Source of the DNA: JAOUEA01 sp963797635
GTDB taxonomy: Bacteria > Actinomycetota > UBA4738 > HRBIN12
Direction of reading: 5' to 3'
DNA length: 64,000 nucleotides
Assembly (NCBI GenBank): GCA_963797635.1
Contig: CAWCPZ010000012.1
Coordinates: 1-64,000, forward strand
Shown here: in pieces, positions 36,420 to 45,762 of the stretch
Position numbering within the stretch: the stretch's first letter is position 1
How the letters are laid out: each line of letters opens with the position of its first letter
The notes under the pieces: generated by a model
Databases searched by the model: none
What the model was told of the DNA's origin: nothing
What the model saw: only the letters and a program-made list of their open reading frames with translations
Position numbers and translations under genes: made by a program

Positions 36420-37011
36420 TCAGCGGTCGGGCGTGGCGGCGCTGATGTCCGACAACACCGACCCTGGCTCGGTCTGGATCGAGATGTCTCCGAGCGAGAC
36501 GATGCCGATCGCCTTGCCGTCCTCGACCACGGGGAGCCGGCGGATGTCCTTCTCCCGCATCTGCCGCACGGCGTCCTGCACGGTGTCGGTCGGCGCCAAG
36601 CGTCGAGATGTCCGGCGTGAAGGCCTGCTCCACGGTCGCGGTGGTGGGATCGAGCCCCTCCGCGGTGGCACGGATCGCGAGGTCGCGGTCGGTGAGGATG
36701 CCTGCCACCCGGCCCACCGCGTCGTCGACGATGACGTTGCCGATCGCGTCCTCCGCCATCATGCGGGCGGCGTCCTGCAACGTGCTGGACAGGCTCACCG
36801 TGCGGGGGTGCTCGGTCATGACCTCGCGGATCGAGCGAACGTCGACGGTCACATCACCGATGGCGTTCGTCAGGCGCTCGGGCAGCCGCTCCTTGGTGGC
36901 ATCGGGCAGCTGCTCGACGGTCGCCGAGAGCCGTTGCTTCGCTCGGGGACCGGTCATGGCCCCGGCCACGTAGCCGGCGCCGAAACTGGTGAGGGTGCTG
37001 AAGATGCCCAT
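36420..37011 (-). CDS. Tandem CBS-domain protein (one frameshift)
   Basis: About 197 residues corrected. A short N-terminal segment (MGIFSTLTSFGAGYVAGAMT) resembles a membrane or anchoring helix. Two CBS motifs follow: VMTEHPRTVSLSSTLQDAAR with GILTDRDLAIRATAEG, and after a frame change near 36600, LAPTDTVQDAVRQMREKDIR with GIVSLGDIS. CBS pairs bind adenosine nucleotides and regulate partners. GGAG supports the start at 37011; 37017 is also possible. Confidence 0.78.
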
Positions 37012-37081
37012 GGTCATGCTCCTATCGCTCGGATGCATCGAGCCTTACCCGAGATGAGGTCGATGCAACCGCGGAGCGACA

Positions 37082-38034
37082 TCAAGCCGTGGGACACACG
37101 GCGGTGGGAGGATCGTCGGGCGAGTTCGGGCTGAGGACGATCGTCGCCGAACACGACACCAGCTGCGCGAGCCCTCGGTTGAAGACCCGCCCCCGAGGGT
37201 CGCGACGTTGCCCGTGATGGTCGCGTCGTCGTCCATCGTGAGGACGTCCTGGTTGTAGACCCCGCCACCGTTCTGCCCGCGGTGTTGCCTTGCACCACCG
37301 AGGTGTTCGACATCGTGATCGGGCCGACACCGAAGATGCCACCACCGAGGATCGACACGTAGTTCGCGCTCACGGAGGCCTGATCCCTCAGCGTGAGCGC
37401 TCCCTCGGCGAAGATGCCACCGCCCCGGCGAGCGACGTTGTCGTGCACGGTGGAGGCGTCTCGCACCAGCATCGTGCCGGCGGCGTAGACCCCCGCACCG
37501 AGCCGTGCGGTGTTGTCGGAGATCACCGTGGTGCCGCCGACGATCAGCGGGCCGGCGCTGAAGATCCCGCCCCCGTACACGGCACGGTCGTTGCGGATCG
37601 CGCTGTCGATCACCCGGAGGGTTCCGTGACCCTCGATCCCTCCACCGAAGTCGTTGCGGTCGCCGTTGACGATCCGCAGACCGTCGATCGTGACCGGGCC
37701 CTGGCCGGTGGTCAGCACGACGCCGGCATGATGGGCATCGAGCGTCGGCAGCGGGACCTCGGCGGTGGGAATCCCCTGGAAGGTGAGGCCCTTGCTCACC
37801 AGGAACGTGCCGTTGCAGCGGCCTGAGATCCCGAGGGTCTCGAACGGGTTCGCCGCCTCGATCGATACCTGGAGGTTCGGTCCGGCGCCGCGGGTGACCC
37901 TGCCGGAGTCGAGGTTGCGCACCCGGCACCGTCCCGACGCGGCCTGAGCCGAAGGCATCGAGATGGCCAGCACCGAGGCAAGGAGGCACAGCGCCACCAG
38001 CGAGGCTGGCGCGACGAACGACGGGACGTGGCAC
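37082..38034 (-). CDS. Secreted right-handed beta-helix repeat protein (several frameshifts)
   Basis: Exported protein of about 315 residues. GTG 38034 follows GAGGGAG. The reading VPRPVVRRA, then (after one frame change) LVALCLLASVLAISM and AQA, is a signal peptide. The mature part repeats short strands such as GTLRVIDSAIRNDRAVYGGG, GGTTVISDNTARLGAGVYAA, RDASTVHDNVARRGGGIFAE, the Pmp/pectate-lyase-like beta-helix pattern (GGGIF). Frame changes near 37280 and 37190 precede the end SPNSPDDPPTAVCPTA. Probably an extracellular adhesion or polysaccharide-binding protein. Confidence 0.72.
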
Positions 38035-38103
38035 GGAACGCTCCCTCTGATCGATGTCTACGGCCGGCACGCTGTCCCCGGCGGTGTCCGGTCAACAACG
38101 CGG

Positions 38104-38520
38104 TCACGTGCCGGTCGAGCGTCGGAACGGGCTGCGGCGTCGACGACGAGGTGCCGCGGCGGCCACGCTGATGCGATCGCCCCACCGCTGCATCCGCGCG
38201 ACGTAGTCACGGCCCGCATCCACCGAGGCCTGCGGCAGCTCGATGCCCAGTTCGGCGAACCGCTGCTGCGTCCATGCCTCGGCTTCGGCCTCGAGCTGCC
38301 AGCGGCGCTTGCCCCGTCGCTGATCGTGTCCGAGGACCAGGTGGGCGACCTCATGGAGCCCGCGGTAGAGCGTTCGGCGCGTGCCGATCGCGGCGTCCAG
38401 GTGCACGGTGCCCGGCGTGGCGAACCCGCGCCGGTGACTGTTCCGGTAGCGGCAGGGGCCCGTGCACCACGTCAGCCGGCGCCGTTCCAGCTCGGCTTCG
38501 AAGGTCGCCCGCAGCGTCAC
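38104..38520 (-). CDS. ImmA/IrrE-like zinc metallopeptidase domain protein
   Basis: 138 residues from GTG. The metal motif HEVAHLVLGH is followed by the downstream acidic helix QLEAEAEAWTQQRFAELGIE, as in ImmA/IrrE-type peptidases. The C-terminus is Arg-rich. Without a linked HTH repressor gene its target is unknown; it may be a stress-response protease. Confidence 0.65.
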   Translation of the reverse strand: MTLRATFEAELERRRLTWCTGPCRYRNSHRRGFATPGTVHLDAAIGTRRTLYRGLHEVAHLVLGHDQRRGKRRWQLEAEAEAWTQQRFAELGIELPQASVDAGRDYVARMQRWGDRISVAAAAPRRRRRSPFRRSTGT

Positions 38521-38530
38521 GCGATGGAGC

Positions 38531-39202
38531 CTAGCCGACGTCGAGCGGACCGAACTCGGGCGCGGGCTTCGCGCCCGGTGCGGCGAGGCCGAGCTTCACC
38601 AGCGCCCAGAACGACAGTTCGACCGACGGTCCCACGAGCAGGGCGAGCGCCAGGGTCCCGATGCCGGCGGTGCCACCGAGCAGCAGACCGGCGATCAACA
38701 CGGCGATCTCGATCGCTGCCCGCACGATCCCGATCCGCCAGCCGGTCCGGCGCGTCAGCACCAACATCATCGAATCCCGCGGGCCCGCGCCCAGGCCCGC
38801 TCCGATGTAGAAGGCCGATCCCACGCCGAACAGCAAGATCCCGGCGGCGACGAGGCCGATCCGCACGGACAGCGACGTCCCCGACAACGAGTCCACCCAC
38901 GGGATGGCGACCAGGATGTCGATCGCGGCGCCGATCACGATCGCGTTGGCGATCGTGCCGAACCCCGGCGGGACACCGGCGATCCACGACACCGCCACGA
39001 TCACCAGGCCGACGACGATGGCCGCATTCCCCAGCGAGAGCGGGGTGTGCTCGGAGATCCCTTGGTGCAGCACGTCCCAGGGCGGCAACCCCAGCTCGGA
39101 TTCGAGCATGCAGACGATCGCCACCGCGACGATCACGAGGCCGACGAACAGGACCACCACGCGGATCGCCAAGGGCCCGCGCAGCAGCGGCGCGTCCTTC
39201 AT
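38531..39202 (-). CDS. YczE/YitT-family membrane protein
   Basis: 223 residues with about five or six helices. GLPPWDVLHQGISEHTPLSL and GLGAGPRDSMMLVLTRRTGW are the paired half-motifs of the YczE/YyaS group. Function of the family is unknown; it is probably a transporter or membrane chaperone. Confidence 0.85.
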   Translation of the reverse strand: MKDAPLLRGPLAIRVVVLFVGLVIVAVAIVCMLESELGLPPWDVLHQGISEHTPLSLGNAAIVVGLVIVAVSWIAGVPPGFGTIANAIVIGAAIDILVAIPWVDSLSGTSLSVRIGLVAAGILLFGVGSAFYIGAGLGAGPRDSMMLVLTRRTGWRIGIVRAAIEIAVLIAGLLLGGTAGIGTLALALLVGPSVELSFWALVKLGLAAPGAKPAPEFGPLDVG

Positions 39203-39290
39203 CGGGGGTGCTCCCGGCGACCGGAGATCATCGAACGAGACTACGCGTCGCGTGCCCGACTACACTGCGACCCAGCCGACAGGAGGATCC

Positions 39291-39749
39291 ATGGCCGAGA
39301 CCGTCACGATCGAAGGACAGCCCTTCCTCAAGCGTCAGCCGCTGGGGGTACTGGGTCTGTCGTTCATCACGCTGGGTATCTACTTCTTCTACTGGTACTA
39401 CAAGGTGAACGAGGAGATCCAGCGGTTCGAGCACGACGAGTCGATCAGCCCGGTCCGTTCGCTGATGGCGATCCTGTTCGGCTGGATCATCATCGTGCCG
39501 CCGTTCATCGCCATGTACAACACGGCCAAGCACGTGCGCACCATCGAGGAGCGCCTGTCGATGCCGTCCCAGCTGGAACCCGCGCTGGTCATCATCATCA
39601 TGCTGCTGTTCTCCATCGCGAACGGGCTCTACATCCAGGAGCACCTCAACCGCATCTGGGACCGCTCCGCCGGCGCGGCGGCAGCACCCGCCCAGCCGTT
39701 GCCGGGCGATCCGGGCACGACGCCCATGCCCGGACCACCCAGCTCCTGA
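39291..39749 (+). CDS. DUF4234-type membrane protein
   Basis: 152 residues. LGLSFITLGIYFFYWYYKVN gives the first helix, with the family's typical W/Y-rich loop and NEEIQRFEHD; then AILFGWIIIVPPFIAMYNTA and LVIIIMLLFSIANGLYIQEH. The tail is Pro/Gly-rich. AGGAGG at 39281-39286 fixes the start. A TACACT -10-like box lies about 30 bp upstream. Function unknown. Confidence 0.85.
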   Translation: MAETVTIEGQPFLKRQPLGVLGLSFITLGIYFFYWYYKVNEEIQRFEHDESISPVRSLMAILFGWIIIVPPFIAMYNTAKHVRTIEERLSMPSQLEPALVIIIMLLFSIANGLYIQEHLNRIWDRSAGAAAAPAQPLPGDPGTTPMPGPPSS

Positions 39750-39759
39750 ACCTCACCCG

Positions 39760-40278
39760 CTAGGCGAGCAACGCGCACACATCCATCCGGGTTCCCCTGG
39801 CCTGCTCCAGCGTCCACATCCCCGACGCGTCGTCGAACCGCCACACGAACTTCCCGGTGGTGAGCCACATGAGCCCGCCCGGCACGTTGGAGACCTCGCC
39901 CGGCCCGAAGAAGAAGAGCCACCCCCCGCGAGCGCGCAGCGTGAACCCGTCCTCATCGAACGTGAAGGTCCCGGGCCCGGAGATGTTGCGCCGGATCGTG
40001 CGCACCGGATCGCCGGCGGCATCGAGCCTGGTGATGTCCTCCACGATCCTGCCGTTGCCGCTCTCCCGGACCAGATCGCCGTTCCGGTCGAAGAAGTCCG
40101 TGATGTGGAGCTTGTTCACCACGTCGTGCAGCAGCACGGGGAACGAACAGATGTCGTCCACCTGCAGATCGGGGTTGGGTCCCGGGGTGAACCGGTCGGG
40201 CCTCATCGCCGCGGCCGGCGACGCGATCACCGTGAGCATCGCGATGACCGCGAGCCCTACCGTGAGGAACCGTCGCAC
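39760..40278 (-). CDS. Secreted protein of unknown function
   Basis: 172 residues from GTG 40278, preceded by AGGAGG. Signal peptide RRFLTVGLAVIAMLTVIASP (cleavage near AAA). The mature part (PDLQVDDICSFPVLLHDVVN, TFDEDGFTLRARGGWLFFFG, GMWTLEQARGTRMDVCALLA) has two cysteines and many beta strands. Similar secreted proteins occur in actinomycetes; function unknown. Confidence 0.75.
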   Translation of the reverse strand: MRRFLTVGLAVIAMLTVIASPAAAMRPDRFTPGPNPDLQVDDICSFPVLLHDVVNKLHITDFFDRNGDLVRESGNGRIVEDITRLDAAGDPVRTIRRNISGPGTFTFDEDGFTLRARGGWLFFFGPGEVSNVPGGLMWLTTGKFVWRFDDASGMWTLEQARGTRMDVCALLA

Positions 40279-40441
40279 GGTTGCCTCCTTTCCGGCCCGT
40301 CGTTCGACGAGCCACACCGCGGGCAACCAGCGGACGACCGATGGAACCATGGGGGTCCGCCAGAGCGCAACCCCGTGACGGATTCGCGGCGGCACGCCCA
40401 TCGCTCTATGCTCCCCCCACTCCGAACGAAGGGACCGAACC

Positions 40442-40699
40442 GTGGAAGACGAACTGCTGAACGCTGCCGAGGCTGCCGTGGAAGACGCCATCGTCGAAGA
40501 AGAGACGGCCACCGTGCTCCACGCTGACGCCTTGGCCAAGGCCGAGGCCGCCGCAGAGCTCGCCGCAGCCGCCGAGGAACTGGCTGCCGAGGCCGTCGTG
40601 GAGGAAGCCGTCGCCGAGGAACTCGACGACATGGCCGTCGAAGACACGGTCACGGCCGAGGTGCTCGCCGAGGCCGCCGACGAGGAAACCGACGCCTAG
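40442..40699 (+). CDS. Ala/Glu-rich acidic helical protein
   Basis: 85 residues from GTG, almost entirely Ala, Glu, Asp, Val and Leu (MEDELLNAAEAAVEDAIVEE and similar). It is one long acidic amphipathic helix or coiled coil with near-repeats of AAEELAAEAV type. AAGGGA precedes the start. It could be a genuine low-complexity protein or a chance high-GC ORF. Confidence 0.45.
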   Translation: MEDELLNAAEAAVEDAIVEEETATVLHADALAKAEAAAELAAAAEELAAEAVVEEAVAEELDDMAVEDTVTAEVLAEAADEETDA

Positions 40700-40723
40700 A
40701 TCTGCTGCGCGGGGCCGCCCGGA

Positions 40724-41837
40724 CTAAAGACGCGCCCCGCGGAACGGCTTCACGCCGATCGCGGGCGCGGCCACCGTGCCCACCGTTCGTGCCCACGACC
40801 GCCGCAGGTCTGCCATCAGGGCGGGTGGGAGCGACCCCTTGTCGAGCGCCGGCCCGACGAGGCGGACGATGAACGGTCCCGGCTGCACCCAGGTCGGCGC
40901 GAACCGGATCGTCGACACCTGCCACCCGTCGGCCGTCGGGGCGAACGTCGCCAGCACGACCATGCCGTCCTGGACATCGGGCACGTACTCCCTCGCCGTC
41001 ATGCCGGTGAGCGAGTTGCCGGCGCCGAAGGCCACCCACCGCCCGGCCGACCGGCGGATCGGCTGCACGACGTGGGCGTGATGTCCCACGATCAGATCGA
41101 TCGCGTCGCTCGAGGCGAGCCGCCTCGCGATCCGGTCCTGATCGGGCGAGACGAGATGACTGAGCTCCTGGCCCCAATGCAGGCTCACGACGACCAGGTC
41201 CGCACCCTCACGTCGCGCCCGCTCGGCCCTGGCGACGATCGTGTCCGGGTCGATGCGGTTGGCCATCCAGGACGGCTTCGGTCGGAGGCCGTTGAACCCG
41301 AACGCGTAGGCGAGGTGCGCCACGGCCACGTCCCCGACCTGGTAGCGAACGATCGTTCGGGACTCGTGCCTCGTCCGTGCGCTGCCCGTGTGCGAGAGTC
41401 CTTGGGCATCGAGGGCGTCGAGCGTCGTCCGGATACCCGCGGTGCCCGCGTCCAGGGTGTGGTTCGAGGCGGTGGAGCACCCGTCGTAACCGGCGAAGCG
41501 GATCGCGGCGGCGAGCTGATGGGGCGCGACGTACCGGGGCGAACCCGACGGCGGCACACCCGGCCCCGACAGCGGAGTCTCCAGGTGACAGATCGCGAGG
41601 TCGGCCGAGCGGATCAGGGGTCGAAGCCGGGCCAGCATCGGACGGAAGTCGAGGCCGTGGCCCTCAGCGTTGCGGCGAGCCGCCGGCCACAGGGCCGGCG
41701 ACCCGAGGTCGTCGCCGGTGAAGGCGATCGTGATCGATGTGGAGGCGGCGGCATCCGCCGGCGCCGGTGATCGGGGCAACCGACACGACCGCCGACGCCA
41801 TCACGGCGCCGACGGCCCATGCCGTTCGTCTCAGCAC
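40724..41837 (-). CDS. CapA-family poly-gamma-glutamate-type phosphatase/hydrolase (frameshift in signal region)
   Basis: Secreted or surface metallophosphatase-fold protein, about 370 residues. The signal region LRRTAWAVGAVMASAVVSVA is joined by one frame change near 41757 to the CapA domain: TIAFTGDDLGS, HLETPLSGPGVPPSG, CSTASNHTLDAGTAGIRTTL, VVVSLHWGQELSHLVS, GHHAHVVQPI, AFGAGNSLTG. GTG 41837 overlaps the upstream stop (GTGCTGA), suggesting coupling with the repeat protein. CapA proteins act in poly-gamma-glutamate capsule systems, but no capB or capC is nearby, so the substrate is open. Confidence 0.83.
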
Positions 41838-42632
41838 CCGTTGCAGAACTCCGGACCGATCTCCGCGCTGACCCACGAGTCGGTGCCGTCGGCGTTGAAA
41901 TGGTCGAGGCCGGGTCCACCGTCGATGAAGTCACCGGGGTCGCCGTCCTGGACCGAGAGGCAGAAGTCGTTGCCCGCGCCGGCGCGGACCACATCGACGC
42001 CCTTCAGGGAGTCGAAGAAGTCCTGGTCCCGGGCCCAGGTCCGCGACATCGGAGCCTCGCGTGTCGGACACGAAATCGTCCCCGTCGCCGCCGAGGTAGC
42101 GATCATCGCTGTAGCCCCCGGCCATGAAGTCGGAGCGCCCTCCGCCGACGAGTCGGTCGTTGCCGAGCTGGCCGAGCATGGAGTCGCCACCGGCTCCACC
42201 GACGAGGCGATCGTTGCCATCCTCGCCGACGAGACGATCCTTCCCGCCGTCACCCAGGATGCGATCCTTGCCCGCGCCGCCGTAGACGATGTCGTTGCCT
42301 CCGAGCGCCTTGATCACGTCGTCGCCCTGGAAGCCACAGATCACGTCCTTGCCTCCGGTGCCGCGAAGGCGGTCGTCGTGCTCCGTGCCCTCGATCGTGC
42401 AGTTCTGGTGCACGACGCCGACGTCGGCGGCCCGGGCGATGGCGCTCCAGCGACAGCCGCGCTGCGCCGGATCGTCCAGGCTGGCGAGGCTGCTGGTGTT
42501 GAACGCGCAGAGCGTGTGCACCATCGGCAGCGTTGCGTGCGCCGTCGCCGGACCCGCGAGCGCGAACACGCCCTGCAGCACCATCGCGAGCGAAACCACC
42601 GCGGTTCCCACCCTCATCCTGCGTCGAGCCAT
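41831..42632 (-). CDS. Secreted RTX-type calcium-binding repeat protein (one frameshift)
   Basis: About 267 residues. Signal peptide MARRRMRVGTAVVSLAMVLQ, cleavage near AHA. The mature domain has about nine nonapeptide repeats of GGxGxDx type (GGNDIVYGG, GGAGKDRILG, GEDGNDRLVGG, GGDGDDFVSD), which bind calcium in beta rolls. A frame change near 42050 precedes DQDFFDSLKGVDVV and the Cys-containing end EIGPEFCNGC. GGAAGGGGAGA before ATG 42632. It is followed by CapA with a coupled start. Confidence 0.8.
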
Positions 42633-42731
42633 GGCTCTCCCCTTCCGGTTCGTGCGGGGGCAATCATGCTCCTGTTGCGCTGTCATGTCACCGGACGTTC
42701 GGCCTACCCCCGGCGGAACCACAGCGTGCCT

Positions 42732-43862
42732 TCAGGACCCGAGCGTGGATGCGACCTCCTCGGCGGCCCGCATCAGGCGAAGGACGTTTCGGCCGGCGAT
42801 CGCCAGGAGGTCGTCGTCGGTGTAGCCCCGGGCAGCGAGCTCGGCGAACAACGCCGGATAGCCCGCGACGTCCTCGAGGCCCTGGGGCATGACCCCCGCG
42901 CCGTCGAAATCGCCTCCGACGCCGATCGCGTCGATCCCCGCCACCTCGCGCACGTGGTCGATGTGGTCGGCGACCTCGCCCACCGTCGCCTCGACCTCGT
43001 GCTCGTCGAACCAGGAATCCATCGCCGTGCTCACCGCTTCGGGATCGTCCGGGTGCTCGGCCTTGAGGCGATGGGCCTCTTCCCAGCCCTGGCGGTTGAG
43101 GGCGGCGCCCTCCTTCGTGACGAAGCCCGGCACGAACGTCACCATCACCACGCCGCCGGTCCGGCCCACCTGCTCGAGGACGTCGTCGGGCACGTTGCGG
43201 GTGACGTCGGCGACCGCGCGGGCCGAGGAGTGCGAGAACACCACCGGCGCATCGCTCACCTCGATCGCCTGCCGCATCGTGTCCTCCGAGACGTGGCTGA
43301 GGTCGACCAGGACGCCCAGACGGTTCATCTCGCGCACCACGTCCTCGCCGAAGTCGGTGAGGCCGCCGTGCGGATGCGAACCCGTCGCCGAATCGGCCCA
43401 GGGCGTGTCGTCGTTGTGGGTGAGCGTCATGTAGCCGGCGCCCAACCGAGCCAGGACGCGCAGGACCGAGAGCGAGCTCGCGATGCAGTGGCCGCCCTCG
43501 ACGCCGATCATCGACGCCACCTTGCCCGAGGCCGCGATCCGCTCGACGTCGTCGGCGGTGCGCGCCGGTTCGAGCCGGTCCGGGTAGCGACGGCACAGGG
43601 CGGTCAGCGCATCGATCTGCTCGAGCGTCTGCGTCACCGCTTCGGGCTCGGGCAGGCTCGACGGCACGTAGACCGACCAGAACTGCCCACCCATCCCGCC
43701 GGCGGCGATCCGCGGCAGGTCGGTCTGCAGGGCCGGCATGGGCTCCCGCAGATCGGGCTCGTCCTCACCCGCTTCGCGGAGCGTGCGCAACGCCCACAAC
43801 AGGTCGTTGTGTCCGTCGATCAAGGGAGCGGTTCGCAGCAGCTGCAGGATGTGCTCGGTCAT
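42732..43862 (-). CDS. Membrane dipeptidase (peptidase M19)
   Basis: Zinc-dependent renal-dipeptidase-type enzyme, 376 residues, cleaving dipeptides and possibly beta-lactam-like amides. APLIDGHNDLLWALR carries HxD; GVEGGHCIASSLS the bridging Glu and His; VDLSHVSEDTM and VVFSHSSARAV two further His; GVGGDFDGAG the terminal motif. No signal peptide, so it is probably cytoplasmic. Confidence 0.92.
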   Translation of the reverse strand: MTEHILQLLRTAPLIDGHNDLLWALRTLREAGEDEPDLREPMPALQTDLPRIAAGGMGGQFWSVYVPSSLPEPEAVTQTLEQIDALTALCRRYPDRLEPARTADDVERIAASGKVASMIGVEGGHCIASSLSVLRVLARLGAGYMTLTHNDDTPWADSATGSHPHGGLTDFGEDVVREMNRLGVLVDLSHVSEDTMRQAIEVSDAPVVFSHSSARAVADVTRNVPDDVLEQVGRTGGVVMVTFVPGFVTKEGAALNRQGWEEAHRLKAEHPDDPEAVSTAMDSWFDEHEVEATVGEVADHIDHVREVAGIDAIGVGGDFDGAGVMPQGLEDVAGYPALFAELAARGYTDDDLLAIAGRNVLRLMRAAEEVASTLGS

Positions 43863-43946
43863 GGCCGCATCCTAGGCGTTGGCTCGGAACCGGCGGTGGC
43901 GTCGGCCGCCGGCGCGGATCGCACCCGCCGTGGTAGACATCGAGCC

Positions 43947-44711
43947 ATGAGCCGCGACGACGTTCGGACGAACCTCACCAGCTGGGAAGCCGGCAGCGCC
44001 GACTACCAAGACCGGAACGCCTCCCAGCTGAACCGGTGGGACCGGCTCGGCTGGGGCACGTGGGACATCCCGGAAGACGACATCGGCGCGCTGGGCGACG
44101 TGGACGGGGTCGAGGCGCTCGAGTTGGGCACCGGCGCCGCGCAGTTCGGCATCAAGGTGGCGATGCGCGGCGCCCGGATCATCGGTCTGGACTTCAGCGC
44201 GAACCAACTCGCGCAGGCGGTCGCGAACATGGCCGAGACCGGCGTCCGGTTCCCGCTGGTGCGCGCCAGCGCCGAGGAGCTGCCCTTCCCGGATGCCTCG
44301 TTCGACCTGGTGTTCTGCGATCACGGCGCCACCTCGTTCACCGACCCGCACGTCACCGTGGCCGAGGCCGCCCGCGTGCTGCGTCCCGGCGGGATGTTCG
44401 TGTTCGACATCGCGACACCGTTCATCGCGATCGCGTGGAGCGAGGACGACGACGAACCACCGAGCCGCGTGCATCGGCGTGCGTACTTCGACCTGGGCCG
44501 ATCCGTCTACCACGACGACGACGGTGACAGCGTCGAGTGGCAACTCACCTACGGCCAGTGGATCCGCCTGTTCCGCGCCAACGGGTTCGCGATCGAGGAT
44601 CTGATCGAGCTGCGGCCCGAACCGGAGGCCACCAGCACCTACGACCTCGCCCCCTTGGAGTGGGCCCGTGACTACCCGGGCGAGCACATCTGGAAGGTTC
44701 GGAAGGCCTGA
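43947..44711 (+). CDS. Class I SAM-dependent methyltransferase
   Basis: 254 residues, Methyltransf_11 type. Motif I VEALELGTGAAQFGIKVAMR; acidic end of beta 2 IIGLDFSANQLAQA; motif II-like DLVFCDHGATSFTD; post-II VLRPGGMFVFDIATP. The C-terminal part (HRRAYFDLGRSVY, QWIRLFRANGFAIEDLIELR) resembles small-molecule methyltransferases. Substrate unknown. Confidence 0.9.
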   Translation: MSRDDVRTNLTSWEAGSADYQDRNASQLNRWDRLGWGTWDIPEDDIGALGDVDGVEALELGTGAAQFGIKVAMRGARIIGLDFSANQLAQAVANMAETGVRFPLVRASAEELPFPDASFDLVFCDHGATSFTDPHVTVAEAARVLRPGGMFVFDIATPFIAIAWSEDDDEPPSRVHRRAYFDLGRSVYHDDDGDSVEWQLTYGQWIRLFRANGFAIEDLIELRPEPEATSTYDLAPLEWARDYPGEHIWKVRKA

Positions 44712-44752
44712 CGCGGGCCGAACCTGAGGCTCCGCGACGCCACTTGCCGGAA

Positions 44753-44768
44753 TCGAACATATGTTCTA
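44753..44768 (+). promoter_or_regulatory. LexA (SOS) box
   Basis: TCGAACATATGTTCTA matches the actinomycete/Gram-positive LexA operator TCGAAC-N4-GTTCGA at 11 of 12 defined bases. The core GAACATATGTTC is a perfect palindrome. It lies 13 bp before the radical SAM start, overlapping a plausible promoter: TTGCCG (44744-44749), 17 bp, TAGCGT (44767-44772). LexA bound here would block RNA polymerase until DNA damage. Confidence 0.82.
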
Positions 44769-44781
44769 GCGTCGTGGGCCC

Positions 44782-45759
44782 ATGCCGCCCGATGCGCTGT
44801 TCGAGATCGCCCGCCGCACGTTCGACACCCCGGAGTTCCGGGGCATCACGTGCATCGAGGTCGAGGCGAAGTCGGTCATCAACAAGGTGCCGGGCGGGGC
44901 CATGCCCTTCGACTTCACGATCAACCCCTATCGCGGGTGCACGCACGCCTGCACGTACTGCTTCGCACGGCCCACCCACACGTTCCTCGACATGAACGCC
45001 GGGCGCGACTTCGAGACCAAGATCGTGGTGAAGGTGAACGCGCCCGACGTGCTCCGCCGCGAGCTGGCCGCCAAGCGCTGGAAGGGCGAACACATCGCCA
45101 TGGGCACCGGCACCGATCCCTACCAACGGGTCGAAGGTCGGTACCGGCTGATGCGCGGCATCATCGGAGCGCTCACCGAGTACCGCAACCCGTTCTCGAT
45201 CCTGACGAAGGGCACGCTCATCACGCGCGACCTCGATCTGCTGACCGCAGCCGCCGAGGTGACGTCGGTGAGCGCGGCCTTCTCGATCGGCACGCTCGAC
45301 GAGGAGGTCTGGCGGCGCACCGAGCCGGGCACCCCGCATCCGAAGGCGCGCATCGAGGCGATCCGCACGCTCACCGATGCAGGCATCCCCACCAGCGTGT
45401 TGATGGCGCCGATCCTGCCGGGCATCTCGGACGATCCGGTGCAGCTCCGCGCGGTGGTCGAGGCGGCGCTGGAGGCCGGCGCGACGTCGATCTCGCCCAT
45501 CATGCTGCACCTGCGACCGGGCGTGCGCGAGGAGTTCATGCCCTGGCTGGAGGCCACCTATCCCGACCTGGTCCCTCGCTACCGTGCGGCCTACGCCCGG
45601 CCGTACGGCCCGAAGGCCGAGCGCGACCGGATCGGTTCGATGGTTCGCTCGATGGTGGGCGGACGCACGAAGCGCCGGGCGTCTTCGCCCGGCGCTTCGA
45701 GGTTCGATCGCGGCACGGCCGCTCCGCGGGAACCCGCGACGCAGCTGCCGTTGTTCTGA
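44782..45759 (+). CDS. Rv2578c-family radical SAM protein
   Basis: 325-residue radical SAM enzyme. The iron-sulphur motif is GCTHACTYCFARP (CxxxCxxC), preceded by FDFTINPYRG; SAM-contact regions follow (MGTGTDPYQRVEGRYRLMRG, SILTKGTLITRDLDLL, VLMAPILPGISDD). This matches the family named after M. tuberculosis Rv2578c and is distantly like spore photoproduct lyase. The upstream LexA box indicates damage induction. A strong GC hairpin lies within its last 30 codons. Substrate of the family is not known to me. Confidence 0.9.
   Translation: MPPDALFEIARRTFDTPEFRGITCIEVEAKSVINKVPGGAMPFDFTINPYRGCTHACTYCFARPTHTFLDMNAGRDFETKIVVKVNAPDVLRRELAAKRWKGEHIAMGTGTDPYQRVEGRYRLMRGIIGALTEYRNPFSILTKGTLITRDLDLLTAAAEVTSVSAAFSIGTLDEEVWRRTEPGTPHPKARIEAIRTLTDAGIPTSVLMAPILPGISDDPVQLRAVVEAALEAGATSISPIMLHLRPGVREEFMPWLEATYPDLVPRYRAAYARPYGPKAERDRIGSMVRSMVGGRTKRRASSPGASRFDRGTAAPREPATQLPLF
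45669..45698 (+). terminator. Terminator-like hairpin inside the 3' end of the radical SAM gene
   Basis: GAAGCGCCGGGCG (45669-45681) pairs perfectly with CGCCCGGCGCTTC (45686-45698) around TCTT: a 13-bp stem. It lies 61 bp before the stop, so it is coding (encoding RRASSPGAS). It could end transcripts of either strand or pause polymerase. Confidence 0.5.
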
Positions 45760-45762
45760 CGG

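Noticed and set aside
38462..39763. 433-codon plus-strand ORF over the YczE gene
   Set aside because: Its first part is antisense noise over a conserved membrane gene, and it covers the real DUF4234 gene, which begins at ATG 39291 in another frame.
40442..40699. GCCGAG-rich near-repeats, considered as a CRISPR or tandem DNA repeat
   Set aside because: Repeats are irregular and in codon phase, explained by an Ala/Glu-rich helix; no spacers.
41831..42632. Regular 27-bp periodicity, considered as a DNA repeat array
   Set aside because: It reflects GGxGxDx calcium-binding nonapeptide repeats at protein level; DNA units differ.
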